From positions 18,751,759 through 18,815,758 of the forward strand of contig JAPTHN010000008.1 in the NCBI GenBank assembly GCA_026936325.1: a stretch of DNA of 64,000 nt, written 5' to 3'. How positions within the stretch are numbered: position 1 is the stretch's first letter; each line of letters starts with the position of its first letter. The DNA comes from Platynereis dumerilii (lineage: Eukaryota > Annelida > Polychaeta > Phyllodocida > Nereididae). Positions 1 through 9,182 of this stretch are shown one piece after another. Position numbers and translations under genes: made by a program. The notes beneath the pieces were generated by a model. The model made no database searches. It was not told where the DNA came from and saw only the letters and a program-made list of their open reading frames with translations.

Positions 1-144
1 CCTTCTGACCCCCGTCGACCTAAGTTATTAGGTAACCCCAGACCCGGCCCTTCAGACACACGACGTCCAAAATCGGCGACATCATCTACACCAAAGCTTC
101 CCAATGAACTAGGTTCGGTCATTACAAAATTAAGTCTTAGGTAA
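1..144 (+). CDS. 3' tail of an upstream Polinton ORF (partial)
   Basis: The first frame is open from base 1 to a TAA at 142-144 and encodes 47 residues rich in proline, arginine and serine. No domain is visible in this stub. Its position directly before the polymerase region and its strand suggest the carboxy end of another Polinton protein. Chance openness is possible at this length. Confidence 0.3.
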   Translation, partial: PSDPRRPKLLGNPRPGPSDTRRPKSATSSTPKLPNELGSVITKLSLR

Positions 145-258
145 GGGTTGAGGGTTATAGAGTAGTTGGAACAGAACAAACGAAATAAAAAGGAATAGAA
201 AAAAACAAAATAAGAAAAAGTAGCAAAAGTAATACAGAACAACACCTTCAACTTTACT

Positions 259-1173
259 ATGCTTTTTTCTCTTTTTAACAGAGAGCAGAAAAGAGTGCTT
301 TCGGCAGTGAAGACCGGCGAGGTGAGAGAAGTGGTGCATGCGGAAGTAGAAGATGAAATACTAGATGATATCATGAGATTAATTTATAACTCAAATTGTG
401 AAGGTGATGGTGCAATTGGTGATGAGGGTGGTATGGAAGATTCCCTAGTGGAAGAAGAAGAAGAAGAAGTGTTTTGGCCAGCTCCACTGTCTCCTAATGC
501 TGAAAATGAAGAGGGGGAATTTGATGAGCGTATGCTTTTTAAGGGGAGAAACTATAAAGTAGACTTCTACAAGAATCTTGATGTCAATATACGAGAGAAG
601 AATTTTGCTGGGGGGTTAGTTAGAGAGATTGTGTATAGAGTAAACTTCAATAACCAGTGGAACAATGTGGTTTTAGCAGAGGTAGTGGGACAATTGCTAG
701 ATGTGGTAGATAGCATAATTGAGAAGCTTAGGGAGTGCTACAGCGAAAGCGATCTGGTCAGATTATATTTGTCGAGCAAGTCTTTTCACTGTCCTCGCAG
801 TATTGGGTTGCTGCCCCTCAGAGACGTACATGTGGGATTGGTCGAAGACTTCCTGAGGGCTGTCCTTCAGTCAGATGAGGACCTCTTCCTGGATGAGCCT
901 CTGGAAATTCAGGTGGCTGTCATCAGAAATCCTCGCGGAGCAGGGAAGTTTGGTGTCAGGCTACAGTACATTTTTGGGGAGGGAGACTCGCTGCTGTACT
1001 GCAAAGGCATATCAAAGACTAAGTCGTTGGATAACCTTTGCCTGGCTAGGTCGATGGTTGTGGCACTAGCTAAGCTACGTAGAGTGGAGAGTGAGGAGTC
1101 GGGCGACCCCAGCTTATACGAGCTTGTCAGAATCACCTGGACCAGCTTTACAATAGGAATAGGGATGTGCTAG
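259..1173 (+). CDS. Polinton ORF next to DNA polymerase B; resembles the amino-terminal region of Polinton PolB proteins
   Basis: This 304-residue ORF starts with a short basic segment, has an acidic stretch with an EEEEEE run near residues 65-72, and then a folded-looking part from about residue 90. Its last third contains a segment around CLARSMVVALAKL of the kind found in the long amino-terminal region of Polinton-type polymerases, upstream of the exonuclease domain. It overlaps the start of the polymerase ORF by 7 nt on the same strand. It may be a distinct replication protein or belong to the polymerase region; I list it separately. An A/T-rich leader precedes the ATG. Confidence 0.6.
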   Translation: MLFSLFNREQKRVLSAVKTGEVREVVHAEVEDEILDDIMRLIYNSNCEGDGAIGDEGGMEDSLVEEEEEEVFWPAPLSPNAENEEGEFDERMLFKGRNYKVDFYKNLDVNIREKNFAGGLVREIVYRVNFNNQWNNVVLAEVVGQLLDVVDSIIEKLRECYSESDLVRLYLSSKSFHCPRSIGLLPLRDVHVGLVEDFLRAVLQSDEDLFLDEPLEIQVAVIRNPRGAGKFGVRLQYIFGEGDSLLYCKGISKTKSLDNLCLARSMVVALAKLRRVESEESGDPSLYELVRITWTSFTIGIGMC

Positions 1174-4100
1174 TCCGCGAAGCCTGTGTTCTCCAAGAAG
1201 CAGCGGGTTTTGCCCTAGCTTACACACCGTCCTTTACCGATATTGTGGCTTATGAAAGGGCAGCAAATGCTCAGGTCATAGTTTTCCAGTCGGGAACAGA
1301 TTTTAGGCCAGTATATGTTGGCAGTGACGAGAGACAGAGAACGATCTTCTTGTTCTATGCCAAACCTGCTGAAGGTGGCAAGGGACCTGGTCACTTTCAC
1401 GCAATAGTGAATATGTCTGCTCTATTCAGGGGTGCGACATTCTGCCATAAGTGCAAGGAATGCTACAATAAGAAGATGAAACACTCTTGCATAAATGTAT
1501 GTCGTTCTTGTGGTAGGGATGAATGTCTACCAGTAGAGGGGGAGAAGGTGACTTGTCAGTTGTGTAACAGGTTCATAAATTCACAGGTCTGCTTTACAGG
1601 CCATGTGACCAATGGGGTGTGTGCAAGCTCCCATCGTTGTAAAGAATGCGGTTCTTTCTACAGCACATCCAAGGAACACAATTGCGGGTTCAGGACTTGT
1701 AGAGTATGTGAGCAAGAGGTTTCTGGTGTACATTATTGTTACATTCGGCAAAAACAACCTAAAACTATTTCATCAAAGTACATGTTTGCAGACTTCGAAA
1801 CTGACCCTACAGCTGAATTTCACGAACCAAATTTGATTGTTGCACATTGGCAGTGTGAGCACTGTGAGGGTTCGAGTTATCGAGAGAACCCTAGGTGCTC
1901 ACATTGTGGAAGCGATTGTGAAAAGTGCCGAGGAACCCTTGGGAGGCAAGGGAGGGGTTCAAAGGGTCGTAAAGTTTGCATGAGTTCAGCAGACTGCGGT
2001 GAAAGGGGAGTGACTTTGTTCGGTGAAGATGTGGCTTACAAATTCTGCACATTCTTCTTCGACAAGATGTTTGAGGGGTATACTCTGGTATTTCACAATG
2101 GGCAAGCCTATGACTGCTATTTCTTGATGTTATATATCCTCAACAATCTGACGCGCGACCCCAGCGTCATATTCAGGGGTAGCAAAGTCATGGCTGTGGA
2201 CACTGGGAAATTCAGAGTGATAGACTCCTTAAATTTCCTCACAATGCCACTGGCTCAAATGCCGGCGGTGTTCGGGCTTCAGGGCATTCGTAAAGGCACA
2301 TTCCCAGTGTTCTTTAACCAGAAGAAGAACTGGGACTATGTGGGCCCCATGCCTCACCCTGATTACTATAGAGCAGATCGTATGAAGCCAAAGGCACGCG
2401 AGGAGTTCTTGTTGTGGTATGACCAGCAGAAGGACACAATTTTCAATTTCAAGGAGGAACTCATCCGTTACTGCGAGGATGATGTCAACATCCTCCAAGA
2501 GAGCTGTAATGCCTTCCGCAGCTGGCTCTTGGGGATGACAAGTAGGATGACTGAGGTCACTGTTAAAGGGGGACGGAAAGTGCTCAAGAGGATAGGGATA
2601 GATCCTCTCCAGTACAACACCCTGGCCAGCGTTTGCATGGCGACTTTTAGGTTCCTTTTCCTAACAGAGGAATTTGAGGTGAAGTTAGATGATGGAAGGA
2701 CTTTAGTAGAGTTCTGCAAGAATGGTGAGCGCAGGCTTTATGACTCTGAGGGAAGACTAGTGGATGAGGCGACCGTGCGAGTAAAGGAGCGTGCTTTTGT
2801 AAGGACCCCCTTTGCTCGCATGCCGGCCACAGGGTTCTCGGCGGAGGACAATCACAGTCGTACTTCTATAATATGGCTGGAGTACGAGGCCCGTAAACAT
2901 GGCATAACCATAAGACATGCCCGTAATGGTGGAGAACACCGAGTGAGGAACTCGACCTCAGCTGGAGGTACATGGCTCAAGCTGGACGGGTACCATTATG
3001 ATGAGGCTACTGGTCGAGAGACGGCCTGGGAATACATGGGGTGTATTTTCCATGGATGTCAGAAATGCTATCCTAGAGAAAGTACAGGAGAAGTCCTCCG
3101 TCACCCGCACACAGGGGAGGACTTAGAGGTTTTGTACACAAGAACTACTAGTCGTCTGCGATACCTGAGACAAGAGCTCAAGCTGGAAGTGCATGTGATT
3201 TGGGAGTGTGAATTCAAAGTCATGCTCCTCCAGGACCCCTGCATCCTCCAGCTAGCCCAAGAGCTCGACTTACAGCAGAGGCTCGATCCTCGCGACGCCT
3301 TCTACGGGGGTCGCACGAATGCGGTCAAACTGTACAGGGAATCGACAGAAGGTCGGAAGATCGGCTACGTAGACATCTGCTCCCTGTACCCCATGGTTTT
3401 GAAGAATGATGTCTTCCCTGTAGGCATCCCAGAGGTGATCATTGCACCAGAATCTTGTGACATTTCCTCATATTTTGGTATTGTACAGTGTCGAGTTAGG
3501 CCTCCTAGAGGCCTCTACCACCCTTGCCTACCCGTCCGCTGTAATGGGAAATTGCTCTTCCCTCTCTGTCGTACATGTGCCCTCTACATGAACAAGAGTA
3601 AATGTGACTGTTCTGATGAGAAGCGAGATTTGGTAGGCACATGGACCACTATTGACTTGGAAGATGCCTTGGAGGTGGGGTATCACATAGTAAAGGTCCA
3701 TGAGGTCTACCACTTCAAGCTGACCTCCAAATATGACAGAGCAGCGGGGGATTTGGGACTGTTCACAGAGTATGTGAATGCTTTCCTGAAGGGTAAACAG
3801 GAGGCCTCTGGTTGGCCGAAGTCCAACATGACCATGAGTGAAAAAGCCGAATATGTCAGAGAATACAAGAGGGTAGAGGGTGTTGTACTGGACCCCGAAA
3901 ACATAGAGTACAATTCGGGGAAGAGGGCTACAAACAAGCTCCTGTTAAATAGCTTCTGGGGAAAATTTGGTGAGAGTAACACTCACAGCATACACAAACT
4001 TGTGACTGACGCTCCAGAACTCTTTAAAATCACAACGGATCCTTCAAAGCTTTTGAAGGACGTAAACGTACTGGCGGAAGACCGGTGCTTCCTGCAGTAT

Positions 4101-4679
4101 GAGTATATCAGAGGGTTTTTACCAGAGATGTCGCACGTAAATGTTTTCATTGCGGCGTTTACTACTTCCAACGCTAGACGACGACTGTATCAAACGCTCC
4201 TAGGGTTGAATGAACGAGTACTATACTTTGACACAGATTCGGTTGTCTATGAGTATGATGAAAACAGTCACGAACAGTACAAACCTCATATAGGTGCACA
4301 CCTGGGTGACTGGACGAATGAGTTAAAGGAGGGGGAATTCATTGAGAAGTTTGTGAGCAGCGGCCCCAAGTCCTATGCATACACCACAAACCGTGGTAAC
4401 AGAGTGGTAAAGTTGAAGGGTGTCACGCAGAATTACGACAATGCTCAGAGAGTAAATTTTGCCAAGTTGAAAGAACTTGTGCTATATTTTGCTGACCCCG
4501 ATTCTTACCCTACTCCGGACGGTTGTGACAATTACATTGTCACGCGGTTTGATAAAATACGGCGATGTAAAAAGCAGTTCAGACTGTTCAGTCGCGAAGA
4601 GTTGAAGAAGGTGAGGGTCACTTACAGCAAGAGAGTACTAGTGACTGGGACATATGACACACTTCCTTATGGGTATTAG
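1167..4679 (+). CDS. Protein-primed family B DNA polymerase (Polinton PolB)
   Basis: A 1170-residue ORF. It would copy the element's linear DNA from a terminal protein primer. Residues about 90-200 hold many CxxC pairs, a zinc-binding region typical of Polinton and adintovirus polymerases. The 3'-5' exonuclease follows, with FADFETD near residue 207, a HNGQAYD block near 310 and YCEDDVNIL near 435. The polymerase domain has DICSLYPMVLKNDVFPVG near residue 735 (motif A), KLLLNSFWGKFGE near 925 (motif B) and YFDTDSVVYEY near 1020 (motif C with the DTD catalytic pair). The order exonuclease, YGGRTNA linker, palm is diagnostic for the protein-primed branch. The length fits the family. The catalytic motifs are present. 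The given start is simply the first ATG in the frame. It faces the minus-strand ORF at 5230-6282. Confidence 0.95.
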   Translation: MLVREACVLQEAAGFALAYTPSFTDIVAYERAANAQVIVFQSGTDFRPVYVGSDERQRTIFLFYAKPAEGGKGPGHFHAIVNMSALFRGATFCHKCKECYNKKMKHSCINVCRSCGRDECLPVEGEKVTCQLCNRFINSQVCFTGHVTNGVCASSHRCKECGSFYSTSKEHNCGFRTCRVCEQEVSGVHYCYIRQKQPKTISSKYMFADFETDPTAEFHEPNLIVAHWQCEHCEGSSYRENPRCSHCGSDCEKCRGTLGRQGRGSKGRKVCMSSADCGERGVTLFGEDVAYKFCTFFFDKMFEGYTLVFHNGQAYDCYFLMLYILNNLTRDPSVIFRGSKVMAVDTGKFRVIDSLNFLTMPLAQMPAVFGLQGIRKGTFPVFFNQKKNWDYVGPMPHPDYYRADRMKPKAREEFLLWYDQQKDTIFNFKEELIRYCEDDVNILQESCNAFRSWLLGMTSRMTEVTVKGGRKVLKRIGIDPLQYNTLASVCMATFRFLFLTEEFEVKLDDGRTLVEFCKNGERRLYDSEGRLVDEATVRVKERAFVRTPFARMPATGFSAEDNHSRTSIIWLEYEARKHGITIRHARNGGEHRVRNSTSAGGTWLKLDGYHYDEATGRETAWEYMGCIFHGCQKCYPRESTGEVLRHPHTGEDLEVLYTRTTSRLRYLRQELKLEVHVIWECEFKVMLLQDPCILQLAQELDLQQRLDPRDAFYGGRTNAVKLYRESTEGRKIGYVDICSLYPMVLKNDVFPVGIPEVIIAPESCDISSYFGIVQCRVRPPRGLYHPCLPVRCNGKLLFPLCRTCALYMNKSKCDCSDEKRDLVGTWTTIDLEDALEVGYHIVKVHEVYHFKLTSKYDRAAGDLGLFTEYVNAFLKGKQEASGWPKSNMTMSEKAEYVREYKRVEGVVLDPENIEYNSGKRATNKLLLNSFWGKFGESNTHSIHKLVTDAPELFKITTDPSKLLKDVNVLAEDRCFLQYEYIRGFLPEMSHVNVFIAAFTTSNARRRLYQTLLGLNERVLYFDTDSVVYEYDENSHEQYKPHIGAHLGDWTNELKEGEFIEKFVSSGPKSYAYTTNRGNRVVKLKGVTQNYDNAQRVNFAKLKELVLYFADPDSYPTPDGCDNYIVTRFDKIRRCKKQFRLFSREELKKVRVTYSKRVLVTGTYDTLPYGY

Positions 4680-5229
4680 CTCTTCTCAACTTTTAATATA
4701 ACATGTGGCGTGACTAAAAGGGGCTCTGCAACATTATGTGTTTCTATGATGCTATGCCCCTTTTCTTCATTCAACATGTGTTAGCTTAGTGTAGCCTAAA
4801 ACCACATTGTAAAATAAGAGCTCTTCTTCTTCTTCTTCTTGTATCGCGAAAGAATCTCATACCTCCTTTCTACTGTTCATCATCCCGTCAGCCTGAAGTT
4901 AATATGTATGTCTACGGGCGCTGATGCTTAATATGTTTTTTTTTTTTCTATTTCAAACAGCACGCTTGGGCCTTTTTTAGGGCGTTCGACCTTTGACTTT
5001 AAGAATAAGAAAAAGATATCGTATTGTATTGTATTTGTTTCACGGCTATGCATGCCACCACTATTTGTTCAATTAAAATGAGTTTTGAAAAAAGAAACAC
5101 TGATTTTGTTGTTACTCTTCTGAATAAACAATAGAATACAAAACAAGGTATATGAGGTAATATACATATATTTTTTTTTATTGAAGTATATTTGTGACAC
5201 ATATTATGTTGGAATCTGACAAATACAAT
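4680..5229. other. Convergent 3' intergenic region of the Polinton
   Basis: About 550 bp between two genes that run towards each other. It has a CTT/TTC run at 4821-4841, T-rich tracts, an AATAAA at 5123-5128 usable by the polymerase transcript, and on the minus strand a CAATAAA read from the T-run ending TTTATTG near 5176-5182, usable by the 5230-6282 gene. The presence of a signal on each strand supports two convergent transcription units. No further ORF is convincing. Confidence 0.5.
4716..4764. terminator. Stem-loop just after the PolB stop
   Basis: AAAAGGGGC at 4716-4724 pairs perfectly with GCCCCTTTT at 4756-4764 around a 31-base loop, starting 37 bp after the polymerase stop. It could stabilise or end the transcript. 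The function is inferred from position only. Confidence 0.35.
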
Positions 5230-6282
5230 TCATTCTTTAGACATTTCCTTGTGAACAACTTCGAAACAATGATCAAGCAAACGTGTGTACAATTTACCAG
5301 AGCAGGACTGAGAGTGTTTAACAAGACATTGGTGGGCCTTGCTCAATCCTACAGTATACATAAATATGCCAACAAAATCACCAGTGAGGTATAGATTTTT
5401 GTAAGAAAGTTTTGTTAACACTTTTCTGGCGAGAACCTTGAAGAATACAAGGTCAAAATGTTCAATAGCTTGTAGCACATCTTTTTCAGAAGGAGGGCTT
5501 TTCTCGACTTCAATGCCCTTCGCCTTCAAACTTTGGGTGACCATAGCGTACGCGAGGTGTTCAATCACCTCAAGCTTTCCCGGTCTAGGGATTTCAACAG
5601 AGTCAAAATTGTAGGCACTTTCGTGATCATATTCCATAGGTTGCCCTTGGAAATGATCCCTGTTCATTTCAAAATAGTGATGAGTAGCATCTATGCTGCA
5701 TTCCTGACGCGTGAGGAATATCTTGCTAGAACGTTGTCCATTCTCCTTAGAGGTCCATCTGAAACAGTCTATGTTCAGGCTCTCGTCATTATCAGTCGGG
5801 GCAACCTTACTCTTCACAACATCAAGGAGTTGTTGTTGTAGCTCGGTAAACTTGGTGAATTCCTCGACAGACAAGTTTATGGTCTTGGCGTGGTTAACTT
5901 CATCATGTGGACGTAGCTCTTCGGTATCCTGCACAGGGTGCAAAATACTGACGTAAAGTAGAGCGGGTTTACCTTCGGGTTGAAACCGCGTCGTTAGGAT
6001 ATGCTGTTTCTTAGTCAACATGAGGTGATAGTGAGTCTTGTTTGCCAAAGCCTCCTTTATAACTTCAAAGTTTTCACAAAGTTTTTCAAACGACCTCTTA
6101 GACACATGCACGTTCCTCCACCCAGTTTTGTTCTTGGCTACCCTGGAGAGGGTAACGTAGCCGGCTTTCCATCTGTCCCCAGGATGAGCCACTGTCTTGG
6201 TTTTCTCACTCAACGTATGAGTGGCTGCTACGGCAGGAGGCGATGGAACAGCAAAAGTAGTTGCTTCGCTTGCGAGAGCCAT
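5230..6282 (-). CDS. Unknown Polinton ORF, convergent to PolB
   Basis: A 350-residue ORF on the minus strand, ending just before the shared intergenic region. I recognise no family with confidence. Residues 1-45 are Ala/Thr/Pro-rich and probably disordered. The middle looks like a compact mixed alpha/beta region with many charged residues, and the last 100 residues are predicted mostly helical from composition. There is no signal peptide, transmembrane segment or zinc motif. Its start is supported by a TATA-like sequence about 85 bp upstream and its end by a minus-strand AATAAA about 50 bp downstream. Polintons often carry such lineage-specific ORFs, which in virus-like relatives encode minor virion or accessory proteins; that is inference. 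It looks intact. Confidence 0.75.
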   Translation of the reverse strand: MALASEATTFAVPSPPAVAATHTLSEKTKTVAHPGDRWKAGYVTLSRVAKNKTGWRNVHVSKRSFEKLCENFEVIKEALANKTHYHLMLTKKQHILTTRFQPEGKPALLYVSILHPVQDTEELRPHDEVNHAKTINLSVEEFTKFTELQQQLLDVVKSKVAPTDNDESLNIDCFRWTSKENGQRSSKIFLTRQECSIDATHHYFEMNRDHFQGQPMEYDHESAYNFDSVEIPRPGKLEVIEHLAYAMVTQSLKAKGIEVEKSPPSEKDVLQAIEHFDLVFFKVLARKVLTKLSYKNLYLTGDFVGIFMYTVGLSKAHQCLVKHSQSCSGKLYTRLLDHCFEVVHKEMSKE

Positions 6283-6360
6283 TTTCTTTTTTCTGTGAAG
6301 AGAAGCGAGCTTTGAAGAGTCGAGACCAAGTCAGAGTGAATGTGGTTAACATGAACAGTT

Positions 6361-6385
6361 CTTGGTTTTATATACTATAAAACAG
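6361..6385 (-). promoter_or_regulatory. TATA-type promoter for the minus-strand Polinton ORF
   Basis: On the minus strand this reads CTGTTTTATAGTATATAAAA, giving a TATAAAA box about 85 bp before the ATG at 6282. That spacing leaves a leader of some 50 bases. Confidence 0.45.
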
Positions 6386-6505
6386 AGGGGTGGCAGCACC
6401 TGCACTTGTTACAGACGACCGCTTTTTTAAGTCTTCGCACTCTCACTATTGGACGGCAAAGGTCATGTGACTTCAACTTATTGTTCTCTTTACTACCACG
6501 TCATA

Positions 6506-6568
6506 GCGTTACTAGAATATTCATAGATCACGTGACATGAGTATGGCGTTACTAGAATATTCATAGAT
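6506..6568. repeat. 23-bp direct repeat, 40-bp period
   Basis: GCGTTACTAGAATATTCATAGAT occurs at 6506-6528 and again at 6546-6568 (split here for reading as GCGTTACTAGAA plus TATTCATAGAT). The spacer includes a palindromic TCACGTGA (E-box-like) and there is a CACGTCA just before the first copy. It may be enhancer-like or lie close to the Polinton end. Confidence 0.6.
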
Positions 6569-6851
6569 TAACGGTTATTCCCGCCATTTCTACACTTCAC
6601 TGATTCACAGTTAATTTATACATTTTAATTAAGGAGCTTGTCATTGATTAATGATCTTTGAATACATTAAAATGGGAGCAGAGCTAGGATGGCCATGTTC
6701 TTGCATAAATTAAAATAGTCTAGGGAAGAGATGGTCAGATTTGTGCATAAATTAAAATGGAAGCACAGATCAGATGGCCAGGGCTCTCTAGATTGCAAAA
6801 TAGCATTGATCAAAAACCCATTAAGGATGGTAATAAAGTCCCCATGTAGTA
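6569..6851. other. A/T-rich spacer, no gene
   Basis: I see only two degenerate copies of a CATAAATTAAAAT motif (near 6704 and 6747) and no convincing coding frame. The Polinton right end may fall in here. Confidence 0.4.
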
Positions 6852-8445
6852 ATAAGGCCATTTCTTTAAACACAAAAGATCACGATTTTCTTGTGCATCA
6901 TACTGCTAACTTTTTTGCAAAACATACAATGTTCAGAGACCTGAAAATCAAATACTATGCATAGGAAAATTATGAAATTTGGGAAATACAGTGTGTCTGA
7001 AGAAATTATGCAAGTTACGTATTTCACCCTGGTATGAAAACTATTGGCCCCACCGTTGCATCCTTTTCACATAATCATTAGATTGGGCTTGGAAATCTTC
7101 CATGTCATTTTCATTAAGTTTCATTGAGGCCAAATTGAGTTATGAAATATTTTCAAATATTTTGGTTTCTGATGAAATTACGCAAAATCCACATATGGCC
7201 TCAAAAATTTTTAAGTTTCTAATGATTTTGCTTCAATAATTTGCATTCTATCATTTGTCAACTATTCATGTCAAAACCTTTCATTTACATACTGCCTGTG
7301 TCATTTAATATGTATTAATTGTCTCCATTCGAATAACATTGATTTTGCATACATTTTTCAAATTTATGTTCCCAAAATCTTCAAAATGGTTCCGATCATT
7401 TAAAAAATGCTTCTAGCATTAACCTTATACTGTCCATTTAGCTCTTCGCAAACAAAATTGAAATAACATGCCCTACTTTAAAATAATTAGCAATCAAAAG
7501 TTATTTTCACAACTTCCCATTGGAATAGCATTGTGATCAGGATGTGCAGTTCCTTATCCAATAGTATGTCAATTTCCAAAACGCAACTTATCGGTCAGTT
7601 TCACTACACTAAGTAGATGGAAAAAGACAACTTTTAAAGGCACTTCCAAAATGATCAGTCTATTTTGAGATTTTTGAGAGCATAAATTTAAAAAAAATAT
7701 GCAAAATCGATGTTATTCCAATGGAGACAATTAATACATATTGCATGACATAGGCAGCATGTAAGTGAAATGTTTTGACATGAATATGTAATTGACAAAT
7801 GATAGAATACAAATGATTGAATTGAAGCAAAATCATTTGAAACTTTAACGTTTTTAAGTCCACATGTGGATTTTGCGTAATTTCGTCAGACGCCCAAATA
7901 TTTGAAAATAAGCATAACTCAATTTTGCCTCAATGAATCTATATGAAAGTTACATGGAAGATTTCCAAGCCCAATCCAATGATTATGTGAAATGGACACA
8001 ATTTTGGGTCCAATAGTGTTTGCACTAGAGTGAAATAAGTAACTTGCATAATTTCGTCATGTATACACACTGTATTTCAGTCAACACCTGAATTTTATCA
8101 CCTGGTTTTCAGAATTCATCTACAATTTTTTTAACAATCACTAAGGTCATTTTTATAAACACAAAAGACCGCGATTTTCATGTGCGTCATGCTGCTAATT
8201 TCTTTGCCAAACATACAATGTTCAGAGACCCGAAACTCGAATACTATGAATAGGAAAATTATGAAAGTTGGTTCATATTTCAGTCAACACCTGAATTTTA
8301 TCACCTGGTTTTCAGAATTCATCTACAATTTTTTAACAGTCAATAAGGCTATTTTTTTTAACATAAAAGATCGCGATTTTCATGTGCATCATGCTGCTAA
8401 CTTTTTTGCAAAACATACAATGTTCAAAGACCTGAAACTTAAATA
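6852..8445. repeat. Tandem repeat of about 203 bp (satellite-like), interrupted
   Basis: Units share blocks such as TTTCAGTCAACACCTGAAT, CACCTGGTTTTCAGAATT, CAAAACATACAATGTTC and ATGAATAGGAAAATTATGA. Phase-matched points at 8073 and 8276 give the period. The first unit is split by a MITE at 6989-8072, a later one by the element that also received the giant LTR insertion. The array resumes at 39168-39421 and again at 40960-41075, so those segments were once contiguous. Confidence 0.8.
6989..8072. mobile_element. Fold-back MITE with TA target duplication
   Basis: The two halves (about 6989-7375 and 7675-8072) are diverged inverted copies of each other, so the whole can fold into one long hairpin. 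Ends read CAGTGTGT...ACACACTG, flanked by TA at 6987-6988 and 8073-8074. Removing it restores the surrounding 203-bp repeat exactly. No transposase is encoded. TA targeting suggests mobilisation by a Tc1/mariner-type enzyme. Confidence 0.85.
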
Positions 8446-8573
8446 CCGTAATATTGTCACCGCTGAGCTTTTAGCTTCAGAGGTGTCTTCATTCTTTCCT
8501 CTTATAGGAAGTTTCCTCAAATCACCATGAACCTCAAGACCTTAATTCTGTAATGTCATTTATATTATTATTG

Positions 8574-8581
8574 TATAAAAG
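8574..8581 (+). promoter_or_regulatory. TATA box of the LTR promoter
   Basis: TATAAAAG, 119 bp into the LTR, would start transcription near 8605. The same box is at 37651-37658 in the 3' LTR. Confidence 0.6.
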
Positions 8582-8812
8582 TAATGTAATATATTATATT
8601 ATTGTGTAATGAGTTACAATGATAGCAACGGGGTAGAACTCACCCCATGTTTCCATGGCAACAGTTACCCTCGTGTTTCTGCGCAGCCGCAGAACACCCT
8701 AGTAGCAATCTCTGGGGGCAAGCTTGTTTGCCCAGCCAGAAGAGAGCCCGCTCCCGCTGAGGCAGCAGGGGGGCTTCCTGTCTCCCTGACGCGGTGACGA
8801 TTCGTCAGGTAA

Positions 8813-8824
8813 GGGTATTGTTGT
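8813..8824 (+). promoter_or_regulatory. Splice donor in the LTR leader
   Basis: CAG|GTAAGG with the cut after 8818 is a near-perfect eukaryotic 5' splice site, about 210 nt into the predicted transcript. It would serve as a common donor for subgenomic mRNAs, as retroviruses use for env and accessory genes. The copy in the 3' LTR cuts after 37895. Confidence 0.55.
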
Positions 8825-8994
8825 TAGAGGTATGATCAAGGGTTTCTCTTAAAGGAACCTCAGGTCATGGTTGATTGAGATGGCATTTAGTTAATGGTAT
8901 ATGTAATTCGTTAAGATCGTTGTTTAATGTATTGATAAGTTGAATACCGTCTGTTCTTTGAATGACTCTTAATGTAACTGTCTATAAATTGAGT

Positions 8995-9000
8995 ATTAAA
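8995..9000 (+). promoter_or_regulatory. ATTAAA polyadenylation-type signal in the LTR
   Basis: ATTAAA followed about 45 bases later by a GT-rich stretch (GTTTCGTGGTGG). It would set the R/U5 border near 9020. No AATAAA was seen in the LTR. Confidence 0.35.
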
Positions 9001-9164
9001 TGGATAAGTGAATCTAAACTGTCGAGCCTCTGGTATTTCTTGAGTAGGTGTTTCGTGGTGGCAAGTGCTAAGGTGTCTCCCGCAGGATCCCCGGTAATGA
9101 GTCCATCTACTCAGTAACATCAATTAGCTACCTCTGAGAGAGAGAGAACGAACCCTAGATGGCA

Positions 9165-9182
9165 TGGAGGAGAGTCCGGTCT
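9165..9182 (+). promoter_or_regulatory. Primer-binding site candidate
   Basis: TGGAGGAGAGTCCGG follows the 5' LTR directly. TGG is the expected complement of a tRNA CCA end; the matching tRNA could not be named by eye. Confidence 0.4.

Larger units (their letters stand above)
1..6600. mobile_element. Polinton/Maverick (adintovirus-like), right-hand part
   Basis: A large self-synthesising DNA transposon of the Polinton/Maverick class enters the window from the left. The diagnosis rests on a long protein-primed family B DNA polymerase (1167-4679). In view are a 3' tail of an upstream ORF, an ORF just before the polymerase, the polymerase, and a convergent ORF on the minus strand. The integrase, packaging ATPase, protease and capsid genes of the family are not in the window and presumably lie to the left. 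The right boundary is uncertain: the last element-like features are a minus-strand promoter near 6.37 kb and a 23-bp direct repeat near 6.55 kb, and no terminal inverted repeat can be checked because the left end is absent. As a fossil it looks well preserved in the visible part, with about one break. Confidence 0.85.
8455..9164 (+). repeat. 5' LTR of the giant element
   Basis: 710 bp, TG...CA. It holds a TATA box, a strong splice donor and an ATTAAA signal in the order expected for a U3-R-U5 promoter and terminator region. A GGGCAA...TTGCCC hairpin lies at about 8724-8742 in the presumed R region. Confidence 0.95.

Noticed and set aside
8609-8797. A 62-residue ORF present in both LTRs (also 37686-37874)
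   Set aside because: It is identical only because the LTRs are; it crosses the presumed leader and splice donor and shows no domain.
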